This document shows positions 1 to 9,369 of a DNA stretch of 64,000 nt, in pieces; position 1 is the stretch's first letter, and the number at the start of each line of letters is the position of its first letter. The notes below the pieces were generated by a model, which was not told where the DNA came from, did no database searches, and saw only the letters and a program-made list of their open reading frames with translations. Source of the DNA: Salinispora arenicola. Its GTDB lineage: Bacteria > Actinomycetota > Actinomycetes > Mycobacteriales > Micromonosporaceae. The position numbers were made by a program, and so were the translations under genes. The stretch lies in the NCBI RefSeq assembly GCF_006716065.1, contig NZ_VFOL01000001.1:1550001-1614000 (forward strand), in the 5' to 3' direction.

Positions 1-1
1 C

Positions 2-448
2 TTGGTTGATCCGCTGGGCCGGTTGTTGTTGCAGCTCCGTGACGGCAACACCCAGGTGGACCCACACCGTTGGTGCCTGCCCGGTGGCCACGTTGATCCG
101 GGTGAGGATCCGCTGACGGCCGCCCACCGAGAGTTGTACGAGGAGACCGGCCTCAAGGTCGAGGAACTGCGCCTGTTCTGGCACGGCAAGGCCCCTTCGG
201 GGCAGTTCCCCGGCGCGATCGGCGAGTTTTCGACCTTCTACGCGCCCACCAGCGCCACAGCTGAGGATGTGGTGTGCGGGGAGGGGGCGGCAATGCGGTT
301 CGTTGACGCGGCTGACGTGCCATCCCTGGAATTTGGGCGGGCTAACGGGGAGATCGTTCCGCGCTTTCTGGCCTCGCCGCAATACCGGCAGTTGGTCGGG
401 TCCATTGATCCACATCTCGATCGGCGCACGGGAGTTCCAGTCCGGTAG
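2..448 (+). CDS. NUDIX hydrolase (5' partial)
   Basis: Hydrolase of nucleoside-diphosphate-linked substrates. The NUDIX box is clear near residues 29-51: GGHVDPGED, then REL, then EETGL, matching GX5EX7REUXEEXGU. The open frame runs to the left edge and the only visible start is a TTG at base 2, so the true start is probably outside the window. Substrate cannot be told from sequence. It stands apart from the pilus genes that follow. Confidence 0.85.
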   Translation: MVDPLGRLLLQLRDGNTQVDPHRWCLPGGHVDPGEDPLTAAHRELYEETGLKVEELRLFWHGKAPSGQFPGAIGEFSTFYAPTSATAEDVVCGEGAAMRFVDAADVPSLEFGRANGEIVPRFLASPQYRQLVGSIDPHLDRRTGVPVR

Positions 449-591
449 CCCCTGGCCGATCGCTAGGTGGTCCACATGCGAGCTGTTCGACCAGTTGGCG
501 GGGGTGGTCCGTCATGGGGGTCGGCGAGCTGTGTAGCCGGGGCATGCCTTCGGACCTGACGCCGGCCTGACGGAGGTCGGCCCGGGGCGGG

Positions 592-1341
592 TCACCCAGC
601 GAGTAGAAGCGCGGTCGGGGTGGCGAGGAGGAGGAACGGGCCGAAGGGCAGGTGGCTGGACCAGCGGACCCGACGGGTGGCGAGCAGCGCCAGGGCGGTT
701 ACGGCAGCGAGCGTGAACGCGAACAGCAGCCCGAGCACCAGGAACGCCAGGCCGTGCCAGCCGAGTAGCAGGCCCACACCGACCGCGAGTTTCGCGTCGC
801 CCAGACCGAATCCGCGTCGGCCGAGCAGGATGGTGCTGGCGGCGAAGAGCAGGCCCAGGCCGAGCCCGGCGGCGGTGGCGCGCAGCCAGGGGGTGTACCC
901 GGCGTCGAGGGCGGCGGCCAGCCCGAGCAGCAGCCAGGTGCCGAGCGCGGCGGGGATGGTGAGCCGGTCCGGCAGGCGGTGCACGGAGGCGTCGATGAAC
1001 GCGAGGGGTACCGCCCAGCCGAGCCACCAGGCCGCCGCGGCCAGTTCGACCGCTGGCGGGCCGGCCAGCAGCAGTGTCAGGCCGGCGGCGAGTGCGGCGA
1101 CCTCCACCGAGCCGGGTGGCGGGCCGACTCGTGTGCCGCATGCCCCGCACCGAGCGCGCGGGCCGATCGCCGGCCACGGTCGGGCCAGGCTGACCGGGGT
1201 GCCGCAGGCGTCGCAGCCGAGTCGGGCCGTCGACCCCGCGGGTACGGCGTGCCGTACGGCAGCGAGCCGGAGCACCGGGGTGACCGCGAGCACGGCCAGC
1301 AGTGAGCGGCTCGTGGTGCGGTTGGAGATGGTCACCAGCAT
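592..1341 (-). CDS. Prepilin peptidase (A24 family, TadV/CpaA-like)
   Basis: Membrane aspartyl protease expected to cleave the leader of Flp-type pilins and pseudopilins. Two CxxC pairs (CDACG and CGACG) form the cytoplasmic zinc-binding region seen in long prepilin peptidases. The catalytic aspartates lie in FIDASVHRLPD and in the GxGD motif FGLGDAKL. Several hydrophobic helices follow. I prefer the ATG at 1341, preceded by GGAG, over the upstream TTG at 1368. It is transcribed away from the adjacent + strand Tad operon and very likely processes its pilin-like products. No methyltransferase role is implied. Confidence 0.85.
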   Translation of the reverse strand: MLVTISNRTTSRSLLAVLAVTPVLRLAAVRHAVPAGSTARLGCDACGTPVSLARPWPAIGPRARCGACGTRVGPPPGSVEVAALAAGLTLLLAGPPAVELAAAAWWLGWAVPLAFIDASVHRLPDRLTIPAALGTWLLLGLAAALDAGYTPWLRATAAGLGLGLLFAASTILLGRRGFGLGDAKLAVGVGLLLGWHGLAFLVLGLLFAFTLAAVTALALLATRRVRWSSHLPFGPFLLLATPTALLLAG

Positions 1342-1933
1342 GTCGATCTCCATCGGCTGAGTACGCAAAGTAACCAGTGGTTGGTTTTGGTAGCGGCGGC
1401 CCTGGCGTGGTGGCTACCGATCGACCGGGCGGTCGGGCGGGCGTTGGCTGGCCACGACCGGTGTGCCACTCGGCGTCGGACGTTGCCGGTGTGCCGACTC
1501 GGCGTGGGGGCAAACCAGACAGTATGCGCTGATCGCCCGCGCTTCGGCCGGTCGTGTGTCCCGGGTGTTCGTGGAATCGGGCATGCACGCCCCGCCTCGG
1601 GGGGAGGACCCGGGGCGTCCACCAGTGATCGGCCGGCAGCCTGGACGTCAGCACCGACGATCACCACCCCTTGTCACTGAGCGTGTTCACCTGAATTGCC
1701 CCTGTTGCATCGGCTGGCGTCAGCCTATGCTCGCCCATTGAGTGCAATGCAACCCTGCAACCCTTCGACCAAGGAACTGCGGGCGGGGTGGGGAGTCACC
1801 TTTCCAAAGGTCATTAACGGTAAATACAGATGCGTTCTGTGCGGGTCCCGATGGTGGCATCGGGCCGTGCTTTCGCGTGTCCGGATCGCCGGGGAGCGAC
1901 CGCCCGGGGGAGGTCAACGAGGAGGTCGAGTCA
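1342..1933. other. Intergenic region upstream of the Tad operon
   Basis: About 590 bases between divergent prepilin peptidase and the Tad operon. I see no convincing gene; open frames here lack ribosome sites and family features. The right part holds the promoter-like palindrome listed separately. Confidence 0.5.
1798..1826 (+). promoter_or_regulatory. Possible promoter/operator of the Tad operon
   Basis: A perfect palindrome ACCTTTCCAAAGGT (1798-1811) is followed by an A/T-rich TAAATA (1821-1826) that could be a -10 element, about 110 bases before the first Tad-operon start codon. This is inference from sequence only; no known regulator is assigned. Confidence 0.3.
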
Positions 1934-2500
1934 GTGCGAGGAATGCAGCTCAGAGGCGTGACGGCCTACCTGGTGGCGGGTGCGGTGCTCGGTGCCGGGG
2001 CTGGCTGCGGCACCGACCGCGAAGTGACCACCGAGGCAGGGGGTACGGCTGATCGACCTGCCCCGGCGCGACGGGACGTGGATGAACGCGACGCCCGGAA
2101 AGCCGCGCTCGCCGCCTATTCCGGATATCTCGCCGCGACCCGGGAGGCGAGTGGTGACAGCGACCCACACCATCCGGAACTCGCCACCTACCTGGCCGAC
2201 CCGTTGCTGACCCGGGTCCGTCTCACCCTGCGGACGGCCAGGGAACACGGCGCCGTACGCGTCGGCACGCTCCGCTCGGACCCCGCCGTGAGCGCCGTTG
2301 ACCTCGCCAATGTCCCGCCCATCGTCGAGATCCAGGACTGCCTCGACGCGACCGGCTGGCAGCTGGTGTACACGCGGGACAAGCGGGTCGTACCCGGCAG
2401 CCAGGGCACCCGGCACCTGGCTACGGCGACCGTGGCCCGATACCCGGACGGCCGCTGGCTGATCAATGCTGGCGCCTCCCATGAGGAGCAGCCATGCTGA
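1934..2500 (+). CDS. Putative lipoprotein at head of Tad operon
   Basis: Starts at GTG 1934 behind GAGGAGG; an upstream ATG at 1742 in the same frame has no such site. The N-terminus is a short basic region, a hydrophobic stretch (TAYLVAGAVLGAGAG) and Cys in AGCGT, a lipobox-like signal-peptidase II site. The mature part is small and acidic, with no recognised domain. The stop overlaps the next gene by 7 bases, so it is translationally linked to the Tad genes. A role as an envelope accessory of the pilus is inferred from context only. Confidence 0.7.
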   Translation: MRGMQLRGVTAYLVAGAVLGAGAGCGTDREVTTEAGGTADRPAPARRDVDERDARKAALAAYSGYLAATREASGDSDPHHPELATYLADPLLTRVRLTLRTAREHGAVRVGTLRSDPAVSAVDLANVPPIVEIQDCLDATGWQLVYTRDKRVVPGSQGTRHLATATVARYPDGRWLINAGASHEEQPC

Positions 2501-3423
2501 CGCGGACCGCACGATCGCGCCGTACCCTGCTGGCGGCACTTCTCGCCACCCTGTTGGCGACCGCTGCCCCGCCGGCCGTCGGCCAGGCCGACCCGCCGGA
2601 CGTGGACTGCCCACCGGGGCAGACCAACTGCGACGTCTGGGACGACGATCCTGGCACGCCCGGTGGCGGTGACCCGGGCGGTGGCGGCCCAGGCGGCGGG
2701 GGCGGCGACGGCGGGACATGCCAGTGGAACGGTCGGGTCATCCCCTGCTATGACGAGTTGCTCGGCTGGTTCCACAACGGCGACGGCTGCTACTACAAGC
2801 AGATCGAGCCCCGGCCCGAGGGCACCCCGGACGGCTTCGACTGGTATCTGCTGACCTGCAACGGCGGCGACCTCGGCTCGCAGCGGACGGAACTGCGCGA
2901 CGCGCCGCCGCCCAGCTACGGCGCCCCGCCCGACCCGGAGGAACTGGCCCGACGGGCACTCGCCTCGATCGACCTGCTCCCGCCGAGGGTCGCTGTCGCT
3001 CCCCGCCGGCGCCTCGGTCCCGGGCTGGTTGGCCTGCCGGTGTGGATGTGGGCCAGCCCGGACCGGCCCGGCCAACCACGTCACTACTTCGGCCCACAAC
3101 ATGCCTCCGACACCGACCGGGGCCTGACCGTCTCCATCGAGGCGAAGGTCGACCGGGTGATCTGGGACATGGGCAACGGCATCGAGCTGACCTGCGCGGA
3201 CGCCGGAACGGCGTACCACTCGGACAGCCCACTCGCTGGTAAACCCTCCCCGGACTGCGGCTACGACAGCGGCTACCCGAAGCCCGGCACCTACCAGATC
3301 CAGGCGACCACCCACTGGACGGTGAGCTGGAGCGGTGGTGGCCAGCGCGACAGCTTCGAGGTCACCCGGCCCAGCAACACCGTGACGATCCAGATCAACG
3401 AGCTTCAGGTGGTAACCCAGTGA
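2494..3423 (+). CDS. Secreted Gly-rich protein of Tad operon
   Basis: 309 residues with a clear Sec signal peptide (basic start, Leu/Ala-rich core, cleavage near VGQA). A Cys-containing segment and a glycine-rich linker (residues about 54-72) follow, then a globular part with several Cys (CQWNGRVIPC and DGCYYKQ). The C-terminal third has the look of an Ig-like wall. Overlaps the upstream and downstream genes by a few bases. I know the type as an uncharacterised secreted protein of actinobacterial Tad loci; function is unknown. Confidence 0.65.
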   Translation: MLTRTARSRRTLLAALLATLLATAAPPAVGQADPPDVDCPPGQTNCDVWDDDPGTPGGGDPGGGGPGGGGGDGGTCQWNGRVIPCYDELLGWFHNGDGCYYKQIEPRPEGTPDGFDWYLLTCNGGDLGSQRTELRDAPPPSYGAPPDPEELARRALASIDLLPPRVAVAPRRRLGPGLVGLPVWMWASPDRPGQPRHYFGPQHASDTDRGLTVSIEAKVDRVIWDMGNGIELTCADAGTAYHSDSPLAGKPSPDCGYDSGYPKPGTYQIQATTHWTVSWSGGGQRDSFEVTRPSNTVTIQINELQVVTQ

Positions 3424-4079
3424 GCCTCGCGACCAGCAACGCAACAGCGCCGGCGGACGGCCCGGTCACCCCGCCCAAGGTGGTCCGGCAGCGCCGGATG
3501 CGCCCCGGCCTGCTCGGCCTGGCCGTCCTGCTGATCGCCCTCGGTGGCCTCGGCTCGGCCTTCGCTGTCAACGCGGTCCGCGCCACCGGCACCTACCTGG
3601 CGGTGGCGCGGCCGGTCGAGGTGGGCCGGGTGGTCAACGCCGACGACCTGGTGACCGTGCAGGTCGCCGGCGGGGCGGGGCTGTCCCCGGTGCCGGCCGG
3701 GCAGCAGGGCGAGGTGGTCGGGAAGCGGGCGAGGGTGGCACTCGTCCCCGGAACGCTGCTCACCATGGACCAGCTCACCGACAAACCACTGCTCGCCTCC
3801 GGCCAGCAGCAGCTCTCGGTGGGCCTGGAATCGGCCCAGGTGCCGGCCCGCCGGCTGCATCCCGGTGACAAGGTGTCGCTGGTCAGCACCCCGGCCGGCA
3901 CCGACGACCGGGCCGCCGCCACGGCGACCCGCTTCGCGGCCACCGTCATCGACACCAGCGGCACCGGGAACGACGACGAACTGGTGGTCTACCTGGCGCT
4001 CGCCGTGCGGGACGTGCCGGCGGTGGCGGCACTGGTGGCCCAGGACCGGATCGCCATCGTGCTCACCGAGGCGGCCTGA
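3420..4079 (+). CDS. CpaB/RcpC-like SAF-domain protein
   Basis: GTG start overlaps the previous stop (GTGA). One N-terminal membrane helix (residues about 25-48, GLLGLAVLLIALGGLGSA) is followed by a SAF domain around residues 60-125 and a beta-rich remainder, the layout of Flp pilus assembly protein CpaB. In Gram-negative bacteria CpaB works at the secretin; here there is no outer membrane, so a wall or membrane scaffold role is inferred. It sits between the secreted protein and the TadZ-like ATPase. Confidence 0.75.
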   Translation: MSLATSNATAPADGPVTPPKVVRQRRMRPGLLGLAVLLIALGGLGSAFAVNAVRATGTYLAVARPVEVGRVVNADDLVTVQVAGGAGLSPVPAGQQGEVVGKRARVALVPGTLLTMDQLTDKPLLASGQQQLSVGLESAQVPARRLHPGDKVSLVSTPAGTDDRAAATATRFAATVIDTSGTGNDDELVVYLALAVRDVPAVAALVAQDRIAIVLTEAA

Positions 4080-4081
4080 GC

Positions 4082-4882
4082 ATGGCGATCATCGCGTTGG
4101 TCGCCGCGAAGGGCTCGCCGGGGGTCACCACCTCGGCGCTGGCCTGCGCCCTGACCTGGCACCGGCGGCTGGTGCTCGCCGAGTGCGACCCGGCGGGCGG
4201 ATCCCTGCTCGCCGGATTCCTCGGCGGCGCGCTCGACGGCCCCCGAGGCATCGGCGAGTTGGCCGTCGGGGAACTGCGCGACGGCAACCTGGAGGCGGCG
4301 TTCTGGTCGCAGCTGGTCGACCTGGACGCACCGAAACGGGAGCGGCTGCTGCTGCCCGGGGTCGTCGACCCTGTCCAGGCGGGCAGTGTCACCCCGCTGT
4401 GGCAGCGGTTCGCCGACTTCTTCACCGAACTCGACCACGGTGACCCCCCGTACGACGTGCTCGTCGACTGCGGCCGCCTGCACGTGCCCGGCCCGCCCTG
4501 GCCGATCCTGCGCGCCGCCTCGGTGGTGTTGGTGGTCACCGGCGCTCGACTGCCGGAGGTCTCCGCCACCCGCGCGTTGGTCCGGACCATGCAGCGAGAC
4601 TTCACCGAGCACCGGGTCGCACCGGGCACGATGCGGCTGCTGTTGGTCGGCGGCGGGCACGGGCGCGGCGAGATCAGCAAAGCGCTGCGGCTGCCGGTCA
4701 TCGCGCGGCTGCCACACGACCCGCGTACCGCCGAGGTGTTGACCCTCGGTGGCACCGTGCGGGTCGGTCGGCCGCTGATGCGCGCGGCCAGCGAGTTGGA
4801 GGTGCCGATCGGAGCGCTGCTGGACCGACGGCGGGCCCGCCTGGCCTGGCCGGTGACGCAGGGGGTGCCGAATGCGGTTTGA
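4082..4882 (+). CDS. TadZ/CpaE-like ParA-family ATPase
   Basis: Starts 2 bases after the CpaB-like stop. The N-terminus MAIIALVAAKGSPGVTTSA is a deviant Walker A of MinD/ParA proteins (conserved Lys before GSPGVTT). A later DVLVDCGRL fits the Walker B strand. No receiver domain is present. Expected to localise the Tad machine at the membrane or pole. It overlaps tadA by 11 bases, showing tight coupling. Confidence 0.78.
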   Translation: MAIIALVAAKGSPGVTTSALACALTWHRRLVLAECDPAGGSLLAGFLGGALDGPRGIGELAVGELRDGNLEAAFWSQLVDLDAPKRERLLLPGVVDPVQAGSVTPLWQRFADFFTELDHGDPPYDVLVDCGRLHVPGPPWPILRAASVVLVVTGARLPEVSATRALVRTMQRDFTEHRVAPGTMRLLLVGGGHGRGEISKALRLPVIARLPHDPRTAEVLTLGGTVRVGRPLMRAASELEVPIGALLDRRRARLAWPVTQGVPNAV

Positions 4883-6386
4883 ACCGGTCTCCGCCGACCC
4901 GCGGCGGCACGCCCCACCGGCCACCTCGATCGTGCCCCCGCCGACCCTGCCCAACGACCAGCACCACGCCCCGGCCGTTACCCGGCCGGAGCCGCCGCCC
5001 CGACCCCGGGTCGACTTCCAGGTCGTCCGTGAGCTGCGCCGGGAACTCAGCGAACGGCTCACCCAGTGGCAGCGCGGCCGGGAGTTCGACCCCGACGCCG
5101 AGGACACCGAGCGCGCCCGGCTGGCGGTCACCGTCGTCTCCGGGTACGCCGACGCGGTCCGCCGGGCCGGCACCCCGATCACCGCCGACGAGGAGCGGCT
5201 CCTGCTCGACCAGGTGACCGCCGAGCTGGCCGGGCTTGGCCGGCTCCAGACGCTGCTGGTGGACGAGACCATCGAAGAGGTGCACATCCTCGGCTGCGAC
5301 CAGGTGCGCATCACCCGACACGGCGGCGGGATCGACTGGGTCGAGCCGATCGCCGACAGCGACGACGAGTTGGTGGAGATCCTGCAGGCGGCGGCCCGGC
5401 GGGCGGGCGCCACCGAACGCTCACTGTCCACCTCGAAGCCCACACTCGACCTGCAACTGCCCGACGGCAGCCGGCTCGCCGCGGTGTTCCTGGTCAGCCA
5501 CCGCCCGTACGCAATGATCCGTAAGCACAACACGCTCGATGTGGGCCTGGACGACCTCGCCGGCGGCCGGGGCGACCTGGACGAGATGCTCGACCCGTTG
5601 CTGCGCGACTTCCTCCGCGCGGCCATGCGCGCCGGCCTGAACATCATGGTCGCCGGCCTGGCCGGGGCAGGCAAGACGACAGTCATTCGCGCCCTGATGA
5701 ACGAGATCCCGGCCGATGAGCCGTACGTGCTGCTCGAGGAGAGCCGGGAGTTGTTGCCGGCCCGCCGCGGCGACCAGCACCGGGCGGTGATGAGCTTCGA
5801 GGCCCGCGAGGGACACGGCGAACGCGGGCCGGACGGCCGCCCGGCCGGTGAGGTCAGCATCGCCGACCTCATCCCGGTGTCGCTGCGGATGGGCGTCCTG
5901 CGGATCATCGTCGGTGAGGTCCGCTCCCGGGAGATCGTGCCGATGCTCCAGGCGATGACCACCAGCCGCGGCTCGATGTGCACGATCCACGCCCGGACGC
6001 CGGCCGGTGTCGGCGATCGGATCATCGAGCTGGCCCTGGCACACGGCCGGGACATGACCGTTGACCAGGCCCGGCGGATGGCCGGCAACGCGCTCGACCT
6101 GATCGTTTACGTCACCATCGAGGACGAGACGGCGATCGGTGGTCGCAAACACCGGTTCGTCTCCCACGTCGAAGAGGTGATCGGCGTCGCCGACAGCGAA
6201 CGGATCACCACCACCACGGTCTTCGGGCCCGGGCCGGACGGGCGGGCGGTGCCCCGGCACCTACCGGAGCGAATCCGCGCCCAGCTCCTACGGGCCGGCT
6301 ACGATGCCCGACTGCTGAGCCGATGGATCGAGGCCGGCACCGGTGCGTGGCGGCGCCCCCGGCAGAACCGGCTGGTCCAACGGTGA
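4872..6386 (+). CDS. tadA: TadA/CpaF secretion ATPase
   Basis: 504 residues, normal for CpaF-type T2SS/T4P ATPases. Walker A is GLAGAGKTTVIR (about residues 263-274). The Asp-box/Walker B region follows as VLLEES and ADLIPVSLRMGVLRIIVGE, and the conserved His region is SMCTIHARTP. It powers pilus assembly with TadB and TadC, whose genes follow with 4-base overlaps. The proline-rich N-terminal 40 residues are probably disordered. Confidence 0.9.
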   Translation: MRFEPVSADPRRHAPPATSIVPPPTLPNDQHHAPAVTRPEPPPRPRVDFQVVRELRRELSERLTQWQRGREFDPDAEDTERARLAVTVVSGYADAVRRAGTPITADEERLLLDQVTAELAGLGRLQTLLVDETIEEVHILGCDQVRITRHGGGIDWVEPIADSDDELVEILQAAARRAGATERSLSTSKPTLDLQLPDGSRLAAVFLVSHRPYAMIRKHNTLDVGLDDLAGGRGDLDEMLDPLLRDFLRAAMRAGLNIMVAGLAGAGKTTVIRALMNEIPADEPYVLLEESRELLPARRGDQHRAVMSFEAREGHGERGPDGRPAGEVSIADLIPVSLRMGVLRIIVGEVRSREIVPMLQAMTTSRGSMCTIHARTPAGVGDRIIELALAHGRDMTVDQARRMAGNALDLIVYVTIEDETAIGGRKHRFVSHVEEVIGVADSERITTTTVFGPGPDGRAVPRHLPERIRAQLLRAGYDARLLSRWIEAGTGAWRRPRQNRLVQR

Positions 6387-7285
6387 ACACCGTCGTCGAC
6401 GTCGAACTCGTCGCGGTGCTCTCCGGAGCAGCCTGCGCGGCCGGGCTGCTGCTCGCCGTCGTCGCGATCGTCGGCACCCGCCGTCCGCCCGGGCGGCGCC
6501 CCGGCGCCGGGCGCGGGATCAGCCGGCTGGTTTTCGGCGCCACCCCCCAGGAGCGGCGAATCCACCAACTGCTGCTGGTCGGCGCGGTGTTCGCCGGCGC
6601 GCTGGGGTTTGTGCTGACCGGGCTTCCGGTGGTCGGTTTGCTGGTCGCTGTCGCGGTCCCCGGCGCGCCCTGGCTCTTCTCGGTCGGCCGGGCCGAGCAG
6701 CGGGCCATCGCCCGCGTCGAGGCGGTCGGTGAGTGGACCCGACGGCTCAAGGATGTCTCAGCCACCGGGCAGGGCCTCCAGGCCGCGATCACCGGCACCG
6801 TCGCCACCGCGCCCGAGGAGATCCAGGAGGAGGTGCGGCTGCTCGCCGCCCGCCTCCAGGCCGGCTGGCTGGCCCGTCCCGCCCTGCTGGCCTTCGCCGA
6901 CGAGATCGCCGATCCGGTCTGCGACCAGGTGGTGGCGGCGTTGATTCTGCACCTGACCGACCGGGGTGAGCGCCTCGGCGACGTGCTCGGGTCCATCGCG
7001 TCAGCCGCCAGCGCCGAGGTTGCCACCCGGCGGGAGATCGAAGCCAAACGTACCCAGCCCCGGTTCGCGGTCCGCTTCCTCACCGGAATGACCCTGGCGG
7101 TGCTCGCGTACGGGCTGCTCAACACCGACTACATCCGTCCGTACGGCACCCCGACCGGACAGCTCGTGATGGCGGTGCTCGGGGTGGCCTTCGTTGTGCT
7201 GCTGGCCTGGGTACGCGCGATGAGTCAGCCGCAACGGCCGGCCCGTTTCCTGCCGGCGCCCGACCCGCAGGAGGTGGTGACGTGA
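6383..7285 (+). CDS. tadB: TadB-like inner-membrane platform protein
   Basis: GTG at 6383 overlaps the tadA stop; an in-frame ATG at 6323 inside tadA is less likely. Hydrophobic helices lie near the N-terminus (VAVLSGAACAAGLLLAVVAI), at about 75-100 and at the C-terminus, flanking a cytoplasmic T2SSF-type helical domain (EWTRRLKDVSATGQGL to about 240). This is the standard TadB layout. It pairs with TadC as the membrane core of the machine. Confidence 0.82.
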   Translation: MNTVVDVELVAVLSGAACAAGLLLAVVAIVGTRRPPGRRPGAGRGISRLVFGATPQERRIHQLLLVGAVFAGALGFVLTGLPVVGLLVAVAVPGAPWLFSVGRAEQRAIARVEAVGEWTRRLKDVSATGQGLQAAITGTVATAPEEIQEEVRLLAARLQAGWLARPALLAFADEIADPVCDQVVAALILHLTDRGERLGDVLGSIASAASAEVATRREIEAKRTQPRFAVRFLTGMTLAVLAYGLLNTDYIRPYGTPTGQLVMAVLGVAFVVLLAWVRAMSQPQRPARFLPAPDPQEVVT

Positions 7286-8148
7286 CGAACTGGCCGTTGA
7301 CCATCGGGGTGACCGCGGGGGGAATGGTCGGGCTCGGGGTCTTCCTGGTGGTCCGGGAACTCCTGCCGGCGACTCCGGCGCTCGGTCCCGCGCTGCGGCG
7401 GCTGCACCAGCCGCCGGGCTCGCACCCGGCCGCGCCCGCCGGGCACCGGCTGGAATGGCTGACCGGGCTCGCCCGGTGGCTGCGTCCACCGCACCAGCAA
7501 CTCGCCCTGCTCGGCCGTACGCCCGAGCAGTACGCCCTGTCGCTGCTGCTCTCCGCGTTGATCGGGCTGGCCTCGCCGACCCTGCTCAGCATCACGTTCG
7601 CCGCCACGGGTGTCGGGATGCCGGTGGCCGTACCGGTGCTGGGCAGTCTCGGTCTGGCGCTGGTCTGCGCGTGGCTTGCGCACCGCGCGGTGCTGACCAA
7701 GGCGGAGGCGGCCCGGGCCGAGTTCCGGGCGGCCGTCTGCACCTACCTGGATCTGGTGGCGTTGCAGCTTTCCGCCGCGCACGGGCCGGTGCAGTCGCTG
7801 GAGCGGGCGGCGGAGGTCTGCGACGGCTGGGTCTTCGACCGGATTCGGGAGTCGCTGCGGCTCGCCCAGCTCCAGATGCACTCACCGTGGGACGAGTTGC
7901 GGGACCTCGCCGACCGGATCGGTATTCCCGAGCTCGGCGACGTGGGCGCGATCATGCGCTCCTCGGGCAGCGAGGGTGCGCAGGTGCATGAAACCCTGCG
8001 CAGCCGTGCCGACTCGCTGCGCGACCAGATCCGCACCGACAACCTGGCTCGGGCGGAGGGGGTGACCGGTCGGCTGGACATCCCCGGTGCCCTGCTCGTC
8101 TTCGTTCTGCTCGGCTTCGCGACCTACCCGTTCGTTGCCCGTCTCTGA
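7282..8148 (+). CDS. tadC: TadC-like inner-membrane platform protein
   Basis: GTG at 7282 overlaps the tadB stop by 4 bases. 288 residues with membrane helices at the N-terminus, at about 85-125 and at the C-terminus (PGALLVFVLLGFATYPFVARL), and a central T2SSF-like helical domain (YLDLVALQLSAAHGPVQSLERA). Works with TadB and the TadA ATPase. A 24-base gap with AGAAGGAG then leads to the pilin-like gene. Confidence 0.82.
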   Translation: MTNWPLTIGVTAGGMVGLGVFLVVRELLPATPALGPALRRLHQPPGSHPAAPAGHRLEWLTGLARWLRPPHQQLALLGRTPEQYALSLLLSALIGLASPTLLSITFAATGVGMPVAVPVLGSLGLALVCAWLAHRAVLTKAEAARAEFRAAVCTYLDLVALQLSAAHGPVQSLERAAEVCDGWVFDRIRESLRLAQLQMHSPWDELRDLADRIGIPELGDVGAIMRSSGSEGAQVHETLRSRADSLRDQIRTDNLARAEGVTGRLDIPGALLVFVLLGFATYPFVARL

Positions 8149-8172
8149 CCGCCATCCGAGAAGGAGCCCGCC

Positions 8173-8367
8173 ATGTCCGTGTTCACCTACCTGCAGGTCG
8201 CGCTGGCCGCGCGCCTGGCCGAGCTGCGTTCGGACGGCGAACGGGGCGACAGCCCCGTTCCCACCGCTGTGATCATCTTCGGTCTGGTGGCTGCCGCGAT
8301 CACCGTCACGGCGCTTGTGGCCACCAGGGCGGAGGGCTGGATGAACGCCATTCCGACCGCACCCTGA
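8173..8367 (+). CDS. Small pilin-like peptide (putative Flp-type pilin)
   Basis: 64 residues with a good ribosome site (GAGAAGGAG). A charged N-terminal half is followed by one hydrophobic helix (PTAVIIFGLVAAAITVTALV) and a short polar tail, and it lies exactly where the major Flp pilin gene belongs. It lacks the usual Gly-x-Thr-x-Val-Glu-Tyr processing motif; GDSPVPTA stands there instead, so cleavage by the peptidase at 592-1341 is uncertain. Best reading is a diverged Flp pilin; it could also be an accessory membrane peptide. Confidence 0.6.
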   Translation: MSVFTYLQVALAARLAELRSDGERGDSPVPTAVIIFGLVAAAITVTALVATRAEGWMNAIPTAP

Positions 8368-8371
8368 TCCG

Positions 8372-8911
8372 GTGCGGGCGATGATCGCCGGCCACCGGCC
8401 GGGGAGCCCCGCACGGCGATCCGCCCGACGGCGGCCCGACGTTGGCATGTGGCGCCGCGGCGTACGGCGGGACGGCTTCGCCGTGTGGCGCCCCAGCGTG
8501 CGGCAGGTCGGCTTCGCCGCACACCACCGGCTCGGTGGTACGGACCGGGGCGCCAACCCGGTGGAACTGGCGGTGGTGATGCCGGTGATCTTCCTGTTGC
8601 TCTTCGGGTCGATCCAGGTGGCCGCCGTGTTCATCGCCCGCTCCACGGCCCTGCACGCGGCGCAGAGCGGGGTCAACGCGCAGCGGGTGTTCAACGCCCC
8701 ACCGGACGCGGGCGCGGACCGGGCGCGACGCTTCCTCACCGTGGCCGGCGGCTGGCTGGTCGACTGGGACTCCCCCGGACCGAGTTGCCAGACCGACGCG
8801 ACCGAGGTGACCTGCACAGTCCGCGGCCGTTCGCTCTCCGTCGTGCCCGGCGTCGACTTCCCGGTGCACGAGAGCGCACACGGGACGGTGGAACGGTGGA
8901 CGGCGCCGTGA
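8372..8911 (+). CDS. TadE-like pseudopilin
   Basis: The core DRGANPVELAVVMPVIFLLL has the TadE signature: Arg-Gly, then Glu at position +5 of a hydrophobic helix (VELAVV). The C-terminal part is small and soluble with two Cys. The first 50 residues are Arg-rich and low in complexity, so the true start (GTG 8372, or an internal Met/Val) is uncertain. It overlaps the next pseudopilin gene. Confidence 0.75.
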   Translation: MRAMIAGHRPGSPARRSARRRPDVGMWRRGVRRDGFAVWRPSVRQVGFAAHHRLGGTDRGANPVELAVVMPVIFLLLFGSIQVAAVFIARSTALHAAQSGVNAQRVFNAPPDAGADRARRFLTVAGGWLVDWDSPGPSCQTDATEVTCTVRGRSLSVVPGVDFPVHESAHGTVERWTAP

Positions 8912-9369
8912 TCCGCGACCGGGGATCGGTCTCCGTCGAGGTGGCGATCCTCGCGCCGGCCTTCATCGCACTGCTGGTTCTCGCCGGCGTCGCCGGGCGT
9001 ACCGCGGTCGCGGCCGAGGCCGTCGAGGCGGCGGCTCACGACGCTGCCCGGGCCGCCTCCATCTCCCGCGACGCGGGCACCGCCGGGCAGCGGGCCCGGG
9101 ACGCCGCTGTCCGGCAACTCGACTGGCGCGGCCTGAGCTGCACAGACACGCCGACGGTTGACCTCAGCGGCGCCGTCAACGGCCAGGCGACCAGTTTCGC
9201 CGCCGCGTTCCGCAGCTCGGTCGGCCAGCAAGCGTCGGTGACTGTCCGCCTCACCTGCACTGTCGACCTGTCGGACCTGAGGCTGGACGCGCTACCGGGG
9301 ATGCCGAGCAGCCGTCGGGTGTCGGCGAGTTTCACCTCACCCCTGGACCGCTACCGGAGCCGGGGATGA
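8908..9369 (+). CDS. TadE/TadF-like pseudopilin
   Basis: I chose the GTG at 8908 because it overlaps the previous stop as GTGA, like other junctions here; GTG 8896 is an alternative. The start IRDRGSVSVEVAILAPAF is a TadE-type leader with Glu in a hydrophobic helix. The remainder has two Cys (LSCTDT and RLTCTV) and is probably extracellular. A minor pilin of the Tad machine. Confidence 0.75.
   Translation: MIRDRGSVSVEVAILAPAFIALLVLAGVAGRTAVAAEAVEAAAHDAARAASISRDAGTAGQRARDAAVRQLDWRGLSCTDTPTVDLSGAVNGQATSFAAAFRSSVGQQASVTVRLTCTVDLSDLRLDALPGMPSSRRVSASFTSPLDRYRSRG

Noticed and set aside
3989..6088. 699-codon minus-strand frame opposite the TadZ/TadA genes
   Set aside because: Low-complexity Arg/Ser/Pro composition and no family motif; the plus strand holds TadZ and TadA.
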